NCBI GenBank assembly: GCA_028023455.1
Contig: JAQFVV010006216.1
Coordinates: 4,542,877-4,606,876 of the forward strand
Source: Epiperipatus broadwayi
Lineage: Eukaryota; Onychophora; Udeonychophora; Euonychophora; Peripatidae
Length of the DNA: 64,000 nt
Direction of reading: 5' to 3'
Position numbers and translations under genes: made by a program. Positions 13,640-25,580 of the stretch are shown here, in pieces (position 1 is the first letter of the stretch; every line of letters starts with the position of its first letter). Under the pieces are notes generated by a model. That model was not told where the DNA came from. It worked only from the letters and a program-made list of their open reading frames with translations, and made no database searches.

Positions 13640-13974
13640 TTTCTGTATTATAATAAAATAAACTGCATTATCTTCTATCTTTGAAATCAAATTTATATTT
13701 GTTGAATTTTGTTCATTTGTCCATCCATCCACACAGCAAATATATATATATATATATATACTCATGTTTCAATAAAATACAAGAGCATAAACATCCCTCC
13801 TCTTTCATACTTCGTCTTTATTTTAACCCTTCCTCTACCAATTTAAAAAGTCAAATATACCTGAATAAATAATATAAGAACTATATACACATGTGTGTAC
13901 AAATTTTCCATTTGTGAAACAGGGTTTGAAGCCACCCTGTCAATATATATATATATGGATGTTCTCAAAATATG

Positions 13975-14530
13975 AAAATAAAGATTGATTATGATGAGTT
14001 AAAAGAAGTTAAACAATTACAAATACCTTGGTTGGATTATTAATACAGATGGAAACATAATGGAGATGAAATTAATCATAGAATTAAAAAGGAAGATTTT
14101 TAATAAATGTGTTTTAACAGTACATACTTATGGATCTGAGACTTGGACACTTAATAGAAGAGCATTATAGAGACTTCAGACTCCTCAGAGAAGTATGGAG
14201 AGATGCATGTTAGGAGTAACAAGAAGAGATCAAAACCGCAATATATGGATAAGAGAACAAACAGGTGTTACTGACCTCATTGAAAAAAAATAAAAGACTG
14301 AAGTGGAGTGGGGTTGGACATATTTATAAAAAATATGATAATAGATAGACAATTGAAATCTTAAACTGAATTCCAAGAGATTGTAAAAGACCCAGAAAGA
14401 GATCACATGTGAGATGGATGAAATAAGAAAGTGTGCAGGAATGATGTGGAGAAAGCTAAAAATCAGAGATTGATTGAACTTGGAGAGACCTTCATTCTGC
14501 AGCGAATTGATAATTGTTGATGATGATGAT
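13975..14530 (+). pseudogene. RTE-like LINE RT C-terminal fragment, left palindrome half
   Basis: Translated with frame changes, this gives TYGSETWTLNRR, then a QRSMERCMLG block, then EQTGVTDLIEK and a KWSG..GH-like segment. That order is typical of the region after the palm domain in RTE-type and related LINE reverse transcriptases. It ends with a TTGATGATGATGAT-type microsatellite, the usual RTE tail. Several stops and frameshifts are present and the polymerase core is missing, so it is a dead fragment carried inside the palindrome. The name rests on these motifs alone. Confidence 0.75.
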
Positions 14531-14704
14531 TTCAGCCTAGTTTTAAAAAATGCTATTATTTGAGCTAATTTATTAAATATTATTTAGTAATATTTATATG
14601 TACATCCACACATACTAATATTTATATGTACATCCGCACATATATGTACATATAGATGTTACTAAATAATATTTAATAAATTAGCTCAAATAATAGCATT
14701 TTTT

Positions 14705-15290
14705 AAAACTAGGCTAAAATCATCATCATCAACCATTATCAATTCACTGCAGGATGAAGGTCTCTCCAAGTTCAATCAATCTCCGATTTTTAGCTTTCTC
14801 CATATCACCCCTGCACACTTTCTTATTTCATCCATCTCACATGTGGTCTCTTTCTGGGTATTTTACAATCTCTTGGAATTCAGTTTAAGATTTCAATTGT
14901 CCATTTATTATCATATTTTCTAGCAATATGTCCAATCCCACTCCACTTCAGTCTTTTATTTTTTTTCAATGAGGTCAGTAACACGTGTTTGTTCTCTTAC
15001 ACATATATCGTGGTTTCGATCTCTTCTTGTTACTCCTAACATGCATCTCTCCATACTTCTCTGAGTGGTCTGAAGTCTCTATATTGCTGTTCTATTAAGT
15101 GTCCAAGTCTCAGATCCATAAGTAAGAATTAGTAAAACACATTTATTAAAAATCTTCCTTTTTAATTTTATGATTAATTTCATCTCCATTATGTTTCCAT
15201 CTGTATTAATAATCCAACCAAGGTATTTGTAATTGTTTAACTTCTTTTAACTCATCATAATCAATCTTTATTTTCATATTTTGAGAACAT
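14705..15290 (-). pseudogene. RTE-like LINE RT C-terminal fragment, right palindrome half
   Basis: This is the inverted counterpart of 13975-14530. Read on the minus strand it has the ATCATCATCATC tail (as its complement at about 14718), the QRSMERCMLG-type block and the SETWTL-type motif. It differs from the left copy by scattered substitutions and small indels. It arose by inverted duplication rather than a separate insertion, because the non-LINE flanks are duplicated too. Confidence 0.72.
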
Positions 15291-15596
15291 CCATATATAT
15301 ATTGTGACAGGGTGGCTTCAAACCCTATTTCACAAAAGGAAAATTTGTACACACACATGTGTATATAGTTCTTATATTATTTATTCAAATATATTTGACT
15401 TTTTAAATTGGTAGAGGAAGGGTTAAAATAAAGATGAAGTATGAAAGGGGAGGGGTGTTTATGCTCTTGTATTTTATTGAAACATGAGTATATATATATT
15501 TGCTGTGTGGATGGATGGACGAATGAACGAAATTCAACAAATATAAATTTGATTTAGAAGATAGAAGAAGCTAATGCAGTTCATTTTATTATAATA

Positions 15597-16619
15597 GAGA
15601 AAAGAGATCTTAAATGAAAAAAAAATTAAAACTGTATAGATTATTATGTAAAGAATGTAAAAAGAAAAACAAAAAAATAAAAGTCAAAAACAAATTACAG
15701 GTGATCAACAAAATTTCCTGACCTTGAAAAGACAAAAAGGCGGAAAAAGCTTTTTGCTTTGTTTAAAGAGAAACTGGACCTCAAAACCACGTGGGTGATA
15801 ACTTTCTAGAAAAAAATGAGTCTACAAAAAAAGAAACAGAATAATATATTTTTTGATAACGACAGTTCATCTGATACTACTTTGAAGAAAATAATTCTCC
15901 ACATGTTATTAAAATGTGTGATGCAATACTAAATTGCAGCTGGAGTAGATCGAATCTATAATAAATAATTTTAATAATTATAATAAATAATTTTGCCAAT
16001 ATTGGAAAGAAGACACTCCTGAAATATTTCAATAGTAACCTCCTCCAAAGAGAATCAATACCAATTCATGAAATTAATTAGATTAAACACATAGGAAGTC
16101 ACCAGCCAAACAAATTATTACCATTGTTTTTATATTTTCATCATTATCTCAGGGAAAAACACAGGTAGTATAAATTTTTATTGCATATATTTCTTCACTC
16201 CTATATTACAGCATTAACCAAATGATAATAAATTGACTTTTAGAAAGTGATCAACTGAGAAACTATTCATAATTTTAAAATAATATTCTACATCTAAATA
16301 AATGGATTTGGACATGATTGCTTTTCTCTTGTAATTTTTTTTATTCATTTGTTAATATATGCTGTGTGTGTGTGTATGCTTGTGTTCTATACATATAAAA
16401 TATTTGAGCACAAATAATATTAATATTTATGATTTATCAATTATGTTTGATATTAATATTAATAGAAAGCTTATCCATATAAAGCAGAACATAATTAATT
16501 TGATAAATAGAAGCTCTCGTGTAATGTTCTTTTTGCTTTTTAGTTTATATAATCTCCCACCATTTTAATGAAGCACTATCTGCCTGCCATTGTTAATTTT
16601 TTGACTTTTACCACTAAGG
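15597..16619. other. Unpaired segment of foldback 1
   Basis: This kilobase has no inverted partner in the element. A 38-codon + frame at 15816-15932 includes the acidic stretch FDNDSSSDTTLKK and is preceded by a basic segment in another frame. No domain is recognisable. The rest is AT-rich. It could be a remnant of an original internal region or captured flanking DNA. Confidence 0.4.
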
Positions 16620-16683
16620 TTTTTCTGTTTTTGTTGCCTAATTCGAATTTCATAGCATTTTTTTGGTTTTTTTAGAAGAATTT

Positions 16684-17498
16684 GTTTGATTTTTAATTTT
16701 TTGATTTGTTTGCCTTAGGTGTTATAATTTTTGTGAGGGTTTGAAGATTTGTTCTATTTGTTGACCTAGGCATTTTAATTATCCATTTCTTGCCTCAGGT
16801 GTTTTAATTTTCCATCGATTCATTTTTAATATATTTTTACCGCTTTTGTGTGTGTGTACTTTTTTAAAATTTACATATTATTTCACTTGTGTGTGTACCT
16901 TTTTTAAATTTACATATTATTTCACTTGATTTTTTACTGGCCTTAGGCTAATTTATTTACTTGATTTTTTACTTACTTTTGATATCTTGCCTTAGGCATT
17001 TTAATTTTAATGGTTATTTTGTGTATTTTTACCAATTTTGTGTGTGTGCACTTTTTTAAAATTTACATATTATTTCACTTGTGTGTGTGTGTACTTCTTT
17101 AAATTTACATATTATTTCACTTGATTTTATACTTGCCTTAGGCAAAAAAATTTACTTCATTTTTACTTCCTTTTGATATTTTGCCTTAGGCATTCTAATT
17201 TTAATGTTTATTTTGTGTATTTTTACCAATTTCATGTGCACTTTTTTAAAATTTAAGTATTATTTCACTTGTGTGTGTACTTTTTTAAAATTTACGTATT
17301 ATTTCACTTGATTTTATATTTGCCTTAGGCAAAAAATTTTACTTGATTTTTACTTAGTTTTGATATCTTGCCTTAGGCATTTTAATTTTAATTTTCCCTC
17401 GATTTCAGCTATTTTTGTATAGAAATTTATTACTTACAGGCTTCTTGGCAGTTCTGCAGCATCACCTGGTGGCTCAGACAATAGGTGAGAAAACTACC
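16684..17498 (-). repeat. Right outer arm of foldback 1, with minisatellite
   Basis: This is the inverted partner of 12515-13470, made of the same roughly 200-bp units (TTACATATTATTTCACTTG, (GT)n, GATATCTTGCCTTAGGCA). It ends in ATTACTTACAGGCTTC, the palindromic CATCACCTGGTGGC segment and terminal CTACC. Confidence 0.85.
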
Positions 17499-17924
17499 AT
17501 CCAAATAAATTATCCATTTTTGTATTTCCACCATAGAGTTATGTTTTTCTGTCTTTCTTTTTTAAGGTAAAACACCCAGTTGTTGGTTAAGTATGGTATT
17601 GTTATGTAATAACCATACAATTGGATCTTACTAATGTATATCTATATCTATATATATATATATATATATGTTTGTAGATGCAAGAAAATAACTTGCAACA
17701 TTTTTTATTTTTTTAGTCTTCAAATTGTTATTTCTATTGTTATTTCAACTAATAAAAATGTCATTCACTAATCCAATTATATATTAATTGTCTGTGTTTC
17801 ATTAATCCTGATTTTTTCTTTGTTAAAATTTCCCTTTGGGATCTCATCTCTCCCTGACCACCAGGCATACATAAAGAATAAATTCTAGTGAAGTTTGGAA
17901 AGTAAGTAACTTAGTAGCAATCTG

Positions 17925-18000
17925 AAGGAATAGGTGAGGTTTGAACCCCCTCTACCTGCATCTCTTAATTAGGTTAAAGCAGCTCTACTATTTATACCAT
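17925..18000 (-). other. tRNA-like sequence, antisense, at the end of the 5' LTR
   Basis: On the minus strand the order is GTAGAGCTGC, an anticodon-arm-sized stretch, then GGTAGAGGGGGTTCAAACC, which contains a B-box-like GGTTCAAACC. The equivalent in the 3' LTR is at 25885-25942. It resembles a decayed tRNA or tRNA-derived module rather than a functional tRNA, since a good A box is missing. Confidence 0.4.
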
Positions 18001-18004
18001 TACA

Positions 18005-19367
18005 GTTGTTTTCTTGTAAAATCTAGAATCCCAAGTGTGGCCTTATTGTTTAGAGATAGACCCTGAGATATGATGTATGGAAATTTGATGATCAGGAGAA
18101 ATTTTTTTGTGCTTTTGCAAACAAATAATGTGAATGATGAATGTATATATTATTTTTTCTTCATTGTGCTTTTTTGTTGTTGTTTATATATAAATGTACA
18201 TGTGTTGAAACCAACCAAACACTGTTTGGAATAATGGCTGTAAAAATATATATACTAATATTTGTTTTTTTTCTTTTTTTAGGGGTGTAGGGGGACAGAT
18301 TGATTGTTTGTGGGGCAGAACAAAAGAGGTCAAGTTGAATTTTTTTTCTGCAAATTTTTTCATATTCATTACAATATAGACATAGAGATAATGAAGCACT
18401 ACATACATATGACAGTTGTACATACTAGCATCAAGCAAAAGCAAACTGGTCAGGCAAACATACCTTAAGAAAACCACCACTCCAAGTTCAGCAATGGTAA
18501 GAAGACAATTGGGAGAGAGAGCAATATTAATCCAAAGACATGTCAACAAAACTCAATTTTTTTCTTTCATATATGAATAATACATAAGATGAAATTTTCT
18601 GTGTTGTCACACTAGATAACATAAATCAGCTGTCAGAGAGTATTGTGCAAGACCAAACTCCAAGGCCTGTACACACCAAAATCTCAAGGAATGAGACAGC
18701 TGTTCCTAATGATAAAAGACCTGGGAGTAAGAATGGACAAACTTAAAAAACAAATGAAATGATAAGAAGCAGAAAAGAAAGACACACAAAAAAAACTATA
18801 CTGGAAACAAGAAAGGAGAATCTCCATGATGCAAATATAGAAGCAAACAATAAAAATAACATAACAGGCTTATACAAAATAGACAGTACTCTAGTCATGA
18901 AGTTCATACAATTAAAGACCTGTAGATGAGATTATCAGAGAAAACCCCATTGACCATGTAAAGGGTTTGCAGGAGTTATTCTTATTCTGCAAAGCAAGGA
19001 AAGTAGAAAAGATAGCAATGGCTGCAAATCACTTGCATGGGTCTACATGACACTGGTGGAATTGTATCATGGTTCAACCCAAAACTTTTTGTGACTACTG
19101 CTTGCATTGCTTAAGACTTTTTGGAGTTAGAAGAGGCAGGATGGAATACTCCACCAAGTACCTCAAGAGAAATTCTATGCATCAAGAGGAGAGACTTATA
19201 CACAATTTTTCTTTTGCCAGGTAGAATTCCTAAAGTCCTTGACAGCATTCAACTTGTCAGATAGTCACATCATTAGAACTATAAGATATAATATTCCCCT
19301 CCACATACAATTGATGTTGAGCTGTTGAAACTATGGGACAGGACAAATAGGATAATTCCTTACTGCT
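18005..19367 (+). pseudogene. Possible gag region of the Gypsy-like element
   Basis: This internal stretch lies between the 5' LTR and the protease. No frame stays open for more than about 60 codons on the + strand. Short translated pieces such as the ITCMGLHDTGG area near 19030 have balanced composition, unlike the AT-rich background. No zinc knuckle is readable. Position alone suggests gag; the sequence is too decayed to confirm it. Confidence 0.35.
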
Positions 19368-19795
19368 GTGAATTTCAGCAATTTAGAAGAGGGCACAACA
19401 TGGCAACAGACAGATAATCCTCAGGAAAAAGGAAAGTGCACAGCAACAATTATCCATGAGGAGAAACCCCATCACAGGCTGCCATACCAAGTGTGTCTGA
19501 AAGTTGAAGTTATACTAAAAGACATCCCAGTGATTGCTTTATTGGATATGGGCAGTCAAGTATCATTGTGTTGAAAGAATGGCATGATGGTACAGTAAAA
19601 ATAAAGACTCTACTCATCCTGCCTATGCAGGCCACTCAAACAAGGTTAGCAAATGGAAACGAGGCTAAAATTGAAACCTGTCAAGTGTGGCTGGACATAG
19701 AAATAGGATCTACCAGAATAATTCATCCATTTTTGATAATGGCAGGTCTTATACAAGATGCACTGTTAGTGTCCAATTTTATGGGGGAACATTAA
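19368..19795 (+). pseudogene. Gypsy-like aspartic protease remnant
   Basis: Two overlapping frames (19368-19574 and 19568-19795) together cover a retropepsin-like domain. The active-site loop reads ALLDMGSQVSL, where the family has Asp-Thr/Ser-Gly; the catalytic Asp is kept but the next residue is Met. The second frame continues with the usual beta-rich half (for example FLIMAGLIQDALL). The family's enzyme cleaves the Gag-Pol precursor. A stop just after VSLC and a frame change show it is inactive. It lies directly upstream of the RT remnant, as in other Ty3/Gypsy pol genes. Confidence 0.7.
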
Positions 19796-19868
19796 TCAGG
19801 GATAAATTATGCTAAGAAGATTTTCCAGTTTTATGAAGAAGTCCTAATCTATAGCCCAACAGATCACA

Positions 19869-20829
19869 GTGCCACCACAGTATTGTACATACAGGAGATG
19901 GTTGGCATCATTAGAAGAGAAAATAAAACAGTCATCACTTGAAGTTGAGGAGGATAAGACAAAACTAGTCAGGATGCTAACGGAAAATGCAAGAGCATTT
20001 TCAATCATACCTGGGATCATAACAGGTTATGTGCATAGGATAAAAGTCAAGGAAGAGACTTACTTCTACACAAGGACATATTCTATATTATATCAATATA
20101 AGGAAGAAATGGAAAACCAATTAAAAAGCATGATAGAAGGGGACATTATAGAGAGAAATTTATAATCTTATAACAGCCCTATTGTACCAGTTAAAAATGA
20201 GTCAATACAAGTGTGTTTGGATGTTAGAAAATTGAATAACACTACTATCCCAGAACGCGACATACCTCCTCCACTTCAGAATGTTTTTACACATCTCACT
20301 AATAAGAAAATTTTCACCACTCTTGTCTTAACATCAAATTGTTGGCAAAGTACACTTGACCCACAGGACAGGAAATACATGGTGTTCAGATATGAAGGAC
20401 ACACGTATATATTTAAACAGATGCCATTTGGTCTAATCAAAAATGGTGCTAGATTAATATGGTGCCTAGATCAGGCTCTATCAGAAGAAATAAAAAAACA
20501 TGGTATGCTATGTCAATGATGTGGTTATTTCTTCCACTGACAAGACTGAACTTTTAGTACATTTAAAAAGGGTCCTCCAAGAAGGTGTGGCAAAGAGCAT
20601 AACAATAAATTTTACTAAAAGTTGCTTTGCTCTACAAGAGATTACCTTTCTGGGACATTTAGTGAATGGGCAAGGGATCTTACTTTACCCAGACAAGATA
20701 ATGGCCATTAAGAATTTTTCCATAACTACTAATCATAAACAAATACAATCATTTATAGGCATATGTAATTTTTACCATAAATTCTATAAAAACTTTGCAC
20801 AAAGTGCATCATTATTACTCGACTTTTAA
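19869..20829 (+). pseudogene. Gypsy-like reverse transcriptase remnant
   Basis: Three frames (19869-20165, about 20168-20519, 20500-20829) cover the RT fingers and palm. Landmarks are the pre-RT segment with the IEGDIIERN motif, SPIVPV just after a stop, motif A as LVLTSNCWQ (the catalytic Asp of the usual LDL.S..WQ is replaced by Val), QMPFGL (motif B), and motif C as YVNDVVISS (the first of the paired Asp is Asn). FLGHLVNGQGI and IQSFIGICNFYHKF match the later thumb/connection blocks. Two catalytic residues are lost and at least two frameshifts or stops are present. Confidence 0.85.
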
Positions 20830-21330
20830 AAAAACCACTATTGGAAATGCTCGATAGGACATGAACAGGAAAAAATTAAAAAACATTTTCTACAAACTGT
20901 GGTATTACACCATCCTGACTTCACTCATCATTTTTTTTTACAAACTGACAGCAACAAAAGGGATCTGGGGATAGTGTTGTTCCAAATTGATCAACAGAAT
21001 AGACATAAAGTCCTGTATTTTTACAGTTGAACCTTCCAAGTGGTGGAAGCCAATTATACCCTGATGAAACAAGAGACTCTCACAATAGTATGGGCATGCC
21101 GGAGGTTTAAACAGTTTATATTAGCTTTGAGGGGAATCATCATCACTGACCACAAGTGCCTTGAGTTCCTAAACAGAGGATGTTTCACCAATGACCGTCT
21201 CATCAGATGGAATCTGTTTTTACAGCAATTTAATTATAAAGTAATTTATTGCCCTGGAACAGAGAACATAGTTGCACACATCTTGAGCCGTCATCTGGTA
21301 GAAGTGCAACCACACAACTTGGTGACAGAT
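20830..21330 (+). pseudogene. Gypsy-like RNase H remnant
   Basis: After the RT the translation shows TDSNKRGLGIVLFQ (first catalytic Asp block), then from 21040 NYTLMKQETLTIVWACRRF (the E-containing helix) and IITDHKCLEFL (third acidic block). RLIRWNLFLQQF and YCPGTENIVAHILSRH mark the end of the domain in Ty3/Gypsy elements; the usual N-x-AD-LSR has His in place of Asp. In the family this enzyme degrades the RNA strand during reverse transcription. Frame breaks occur at about 20830 and 21025. Confidence 0.85.
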
Positions 21331-22560
21331 GTTATGTGTATAGCAAAAATGTCCATTGGTATGAATGACTTAATAGAACATGATTTGAAAATTTGGCCAA
21401 GTTGCAAAGAAGGGACATAAAATATGGACCTATCATTGAGAGCCTAAAGAAAGGACAGGGGCCAGAACTGAAGAAACATTATCAGATCAAAGTTAATATC
21501 CTGAGGTACAAAACACATTATTCAGCAAATCCATGGAAAATTATAATACAATGGGAAATTAGAGGGTGGCTTATTAAACATATTCACAAACTATGTGGAC
21601 ATTGTGATCTCTGGAAAACTGAGAGTGATATCCACCATCAGTTCCATTGGGAATTGATGTACTCTAACATTCTGACCAAACAGAGAGTGCCAGATCTAAC
21701 CATTCTTTATATGAGAAGTTACTCCAATACTATCTACAGGTCCAATGAACTTGTTGACCATGGACCACTATGGACCGCTTTCTGTTTTTAACCACTTTAA
21801 GTTTCTTTTCATCATCTATGACATATTTTCGAAGTATGTATCAGCATACCCTCTATAGCAGGCAGACTTGCATAGTGCACTAAAGGCTCTATGTTTGAAG
21901 CAGTTTGTTGAAATAGGGAAACCAAAGACCATTCTTTCAGATCATGGGTCAGTATTCACATCTCAACAATGCAGAGAGGGATTTGCCAACAGGGAGTTGA
22001 ATACATTTTAACATCAATAAGGAACCCCCAGTCAAATCCCTGTGAGAGGGTCATGAGAAACCAGAACTGATTGTTCCAGACTTACTTGGGTAGTAACCAT
22101 AAAAGTTGGGTCAAACAAACACCCATACTGGTAAGATATTTAAACCAAAACATAAATGAATCTATGGATTTTACTCCAATGAGACTGCATTTTGGAACCT
22201 GGGAACCGGGCTTCATAAAAATGCTATCATCAGCAGATCAGAAAATAATTGATCATGATAGGGATCAAGCCATTTCTAGAAGGTGACTGGAACAAATGGC
22301 TCAAAAAATTAAAAAAGTGAAACATAATGCATACTGCTTTTAAACTGGGGAACAGGTGTGGGCTCACACACCACACACAAGCAAGCCATCAGAGGGGCAA
22401 TACAAGAAGTTTTTCCCTCTATATGAAAAACTTTACATTATAAAAAGGAAATTAGGGTAAAATGCTTTCCTATTGGAAAATAAAAAAGGGACCCAGGGAC
22501 CATTTAATGCAAGAGTATTAAAGCCATATCATGGCCAGATAAACACTGAACAACAAAATG
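21331..22560 (+). pseudogene. Gypsy-like integrase remnant
   Basis: A HKLCGHCDLWKTE segment at about 21580 fits the H-x3-H part of the integrase zinc domain. The catalytic core follows: FIIYDIFSKYVSAYPL around 21805-21855 and ILSDHGSVFTSQQ around 21935-21970, the latter being the second catalytic Asp block. Frames change several times (21393-21791, about 21800-22010, 22071-22286). The downstream part to about 22560 has a proline/lysine-rich C-terminal flavour, without a clear end. The enzyme is non-functional. Confidence 0.8.
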
Positions 22561-23335
22561 GGAATACCAGGTTCCAGAGAGGAAGATCCACCCATAAAAG
22601 GATCATGTAACCAAAGTGATAATACCATGGGAATGATATACCTTAGGGAACAGATGGACCATAAATAGTAAAAGAGAGAAAAATATCCATAAAACAACAT
22701 AAAACCTCCCCCTGTATCACTCAGCTCCACTCCACACCAAAAATAACTAGGGTCTTTTTTTCTTGTTTTTTTTTTGATGGGTTCTGGCAACATGAAGCTA
22801 CACACACATATATATATATATGTTTGCTTCACCATTACCACAGTGAATGTAGGCTAAATTTAAATTAAAGTAAAAACTTTAAAACATTCCATAAATTTTA
22901 TGAAAAAAAATTAAAAGATTTTATTTTAGATAACAAAATAAAATTCCTAGAATCACAGTACTCATTAGAGAAAAAGATTAGTTAGATAGGAATAATTAAT
23001 TAAAAATTATTTCAATAAAATAAGACAGCAGAACAATGGCATTGAAATGTAAAATGACTAACATGTTATGTATAAATTGAGAAATTGTCTATTGTTCTCT
23101 CTCTTTTACCTGTCTCAGCTCTATCACTTGGACCAAAAAGCAGCCACAAAGATTTTTTTATTGGAGAAGAAATTGGAAAGAGCTCTCTGCAACCAGAAAA
23201 ATATCTTAGCTCCCTGCCGAATAAATTCATAAGCCACCAGCTTTCTATAGACAAGAAGAAAAAGAACTGAAAATGGATGCTGTAGGTAAAATGGCTGAGT
23301 AGACTTTTCTCTTTATCTCTTGAGCATTTTCCTAT

Positions 23336-23828
23336 CTGCTGGAGCTTGAAAGATGTAACCCAAGAAATGTAGAGTGCTAGAACAATTTTGCCTGACCAAT
23401 TCCTGCTGTTATAAATAGATAACCAAGGACAGAAATCACCATTAGCCATCAGTACAGACTGCAGATCAAAATGTCTTTATGGCTATCTGATAAAGATGTA
23501 CACAATCTTAAAAGGTTATCAGTAACTTTAACTTCCACTTGTATTTTCTTTGTTTTGGCTTAAATCATAAACTTAGGTTATTTAGCTGTCTGCTGGAGCT
23601 TGAAAGATGTAATCCAAGAAATGTAGAGTGCTAGAACAACTGCTGCTATAAATGGATAACCAAGGACAGAAATCATCCTAAGCCATCAGTATGAACTGCG
23701 GATCAAAATGTCTTCATGGCTATTCTAATAAAGATGTACACAATCTTAAAAGGTTACCGGTATCTTTTAACTTCCACTTGTATTTTATTCTTCATTTTGA
23801 CTTAAATCATAACCTTAGGTCATTTAGG
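23336..23828 (+). repeat. Tandem duplication of about 250 bp within the 3' LTR
   Basis: Two direct units begin CTGCTGGAGCTTGAAAGATG (23336 and 23590) and include TATAAATRGATAACCAAGGA, GATCAAAATGTCTT and CTTAGGT. The 5' LTR has only one unit (about 10877-11128), so the duplication is specific to this copy or was lost in the other. If TATAAATGG is the LTR TATA box, this copy has two. Confidence 0.85.
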
Positions 23829-25347
23829 TGTTATAAGTATATATCTGTACTTAAAATTTATACCCTGATATTTTAATATTTTCATTATGTTATTTTTTTT
23901 CACAAGTATAATGGAGATTCTTAATCTGATCAATATATACATAAATCTTTCAGATTTTTTTGTTTTTAGGACACCATTATATTTTACTAGAATTGTATAC
24001 TTATTTTAATTTCCCTTTTTTTTTAAAGAAAGAAATGAGTTATTTCTTTCTTATGTTCGGGAATAAATATATGTATATAGAAGGAACTGGTAGAGAGAAA
24101 TAATGTAATTTCATTTATTTCTATTTGCTTGACCCATTACTAAATACAGGGATATTTCAGATTTATCATAAAACTTCTTTGGATAAAAGCTTCTCCTTCC
24201 AATTCCCTCCTGCTGCATTTGTCTTACTATTATATATATATATATATATATATTATATGAAAGAAATGCATGCAATTGTATTTTAGAAAATTAATAAGGT
24301 ATTTTTTTTAATTTATACTTAGCAATAAAAGATAGGCAAGCATATTTATCAAAAGGTTAAATTTTCTGTATTTTAAAAGAAAGATCCAATCCTACTTTAT
24401 ATTTTTTCTATTACTCTTTAAAGTCAACCTGGGTTTTACTAATGTTTATGTATAGAATGTATATAGCTTAAGCATTCATAGTTTATTAAATGTAAGAGAG
24501 GAGACAGTACAGTCATATATATAAATTAAAATCTTAAATCTTTATTTAACTCTAAGGGTGAGCTAGTTAAATAGTGATTAATTATTGATTAATATACATA
24601 TTTTCATATATATATATATATATTGCTAGTTAAAAGAATAAAGTAATAATTGTTTTTAAGAGTGGATATTTTCTCAGTCTAAGAACATTTTGATGTTATA
24701 CATATATTTACTTAAGGTTTTTATAAAGTTAATGGTCGTTTGGCTGCATTTTCTTATATTGTGCTTCTCGGTGATTCGTGGGTATCTCTGCACTTCTAAT
24801 TCGCTCCTGTCATTGTTGCTTCATATGCTAATATCTTTCCCATATTTCTATGTTATTAAAAATGGATTTCTAAATTTTTTAAATAGTTTTTTTTATTTTG
24901 GACACAAGCATTTATATTCCCTTCTGAGCTCAGATCATGCTGAGCTAATTGAGCTTCTTACTTCTAACTACATGTTAGACATGGAGTGCTATCCAGACCC
25001 AGTTAGCTTTGTATGAAGTCTAAATTGAATCATCAAGGACCACAACAGTTTTATTTTATGATAAATTCAAGCCTTGATGTTTATATGTTCAAAATATTAT
25101 TGTGTAAATCTAAAAAATATCTGCTGGGGGGTTTTACCTTTTATTTGTCATTGAAATCTGGCTAGATTTGAACATTGGCCTCATTTCTATTTAGCTAGTC
25201 CAAATAAATTATCCATTTTTGTAATTTCACCCTAGAGTTATGTTTTTCTGTCTCTCTCCTTTAAAGTAAAACACCCAGTTGTTTGCTAAGTATAATATTG
25301 TTATGTAATAACCATATCATTGTTTAAAATACATTAAATGGATCTTA

Positions 25348-25580
25348 TAGTTCAAAATGCTTGAGTCTGGCTTATTTATATATAAATTGAGGCATAGAAG
25401 AAGGTGGGTCTTATCCTTTTCTTATAGTTCTAACTTGTGTTTGAGAATTGAGAGGTCCATGTGATGTCATTATTACATCTGATTGGGTGTCACATAAGCA
25501 TGTTTAAAGCGTATCTGTTGAAGGTTTTAGCTTTCACGTTATTACAATGTTATCTGTTGCGCTTAATAAATTTGATATAT
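25348..25580 (+). mobile_element. 233-bp insertion in the 3' LTR with 14-bp target duplication
   Basis: TTAAATGGATCTTA occurs at 25334-25347 and again at 25581-25594. The 5' LTR has one related site (ATTGGATCTTA at about 17613). The insert has TATATAAATTGAGGC near its 5' end and AATAAA near its 3' end, like a compressed promoter-to-poly(A) unit, but no coding frame and no A/B boxes that I can see. A 14-bp duplication suggests LINE-machinery insertion. Confidence 0.8.

Larger units (their letters stand above)
13646..15596. repeat. Central 1.95-kb palindrome inside foldback 1
   Basis: Starting with TATTATAATAAAATAAACTG on both strands, the two halves are near-perfect inverted copies of about 960 bp each, centred near 14621 on a short spacer with duplicated ATTTATATGTACATCC units. 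Each half holds (from the outside) a GGGTTTGAAGCCACCCTGTCA segment with a (TA)n tract and an RTE-like LINE fragment. No clear target duplication is seen: the outer neighbours are TTCTG on the left and GAGAA on the right. Confidence 0.88.
12515..17498. mobile_element. 4,984-bp nested foldback transposon (family member 1)
   Basis: The termini are inverted: the left starts GGTATTTTTCTCACC and the reverse complement of the right starts GGTAGTTTTCTCACC. The similarity runs on through CTGCAGAAC...CCAAG and CCTGTAAGTAATAAATTT into arms of more than 800 bp. Left flank GTCCAAAT (12507-12514) and right flank ATCCAAAT (17499-17506) form an 8-bp target duplication with one mismatch. The related LTR copy carries a single uninterrupted GTCCAAAT at 25198-25205, which is an empty site. 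Inside lie arm minisatellites, a second palindrome (13646-15596), and about 1 kb of unrelated DNA. No transposase was found, so it is non-autonomous as it stands. Confidence 0.9.
10296..18004 (+). repeat. 5' LTR (inferred), split by a foldback transposon
   Basis: The segments 10296-12514 and 17499-18004 align in order with 22793-25957. Landmarks in both copies are TGTTTGCTTCA near the start, TTAGTTAGATAGGAATAATTA at about 10515, a GAGCTTGAAAGATGTAA block at about 10885, and an AAGAATAAATTC poly(A)-like signal at about 17875. TATAAATGGATAACC at about 10953 is a possible TATA box. The copies show many substitutions and indels, so insertion was not recent. Confidence 0.65.

Noticed and set aside
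18184-18549. 121-codon minus frame
   Set aside because: It lies in the internal region of the Gypsy-like element, antisense to it, and has no recognisable motif.
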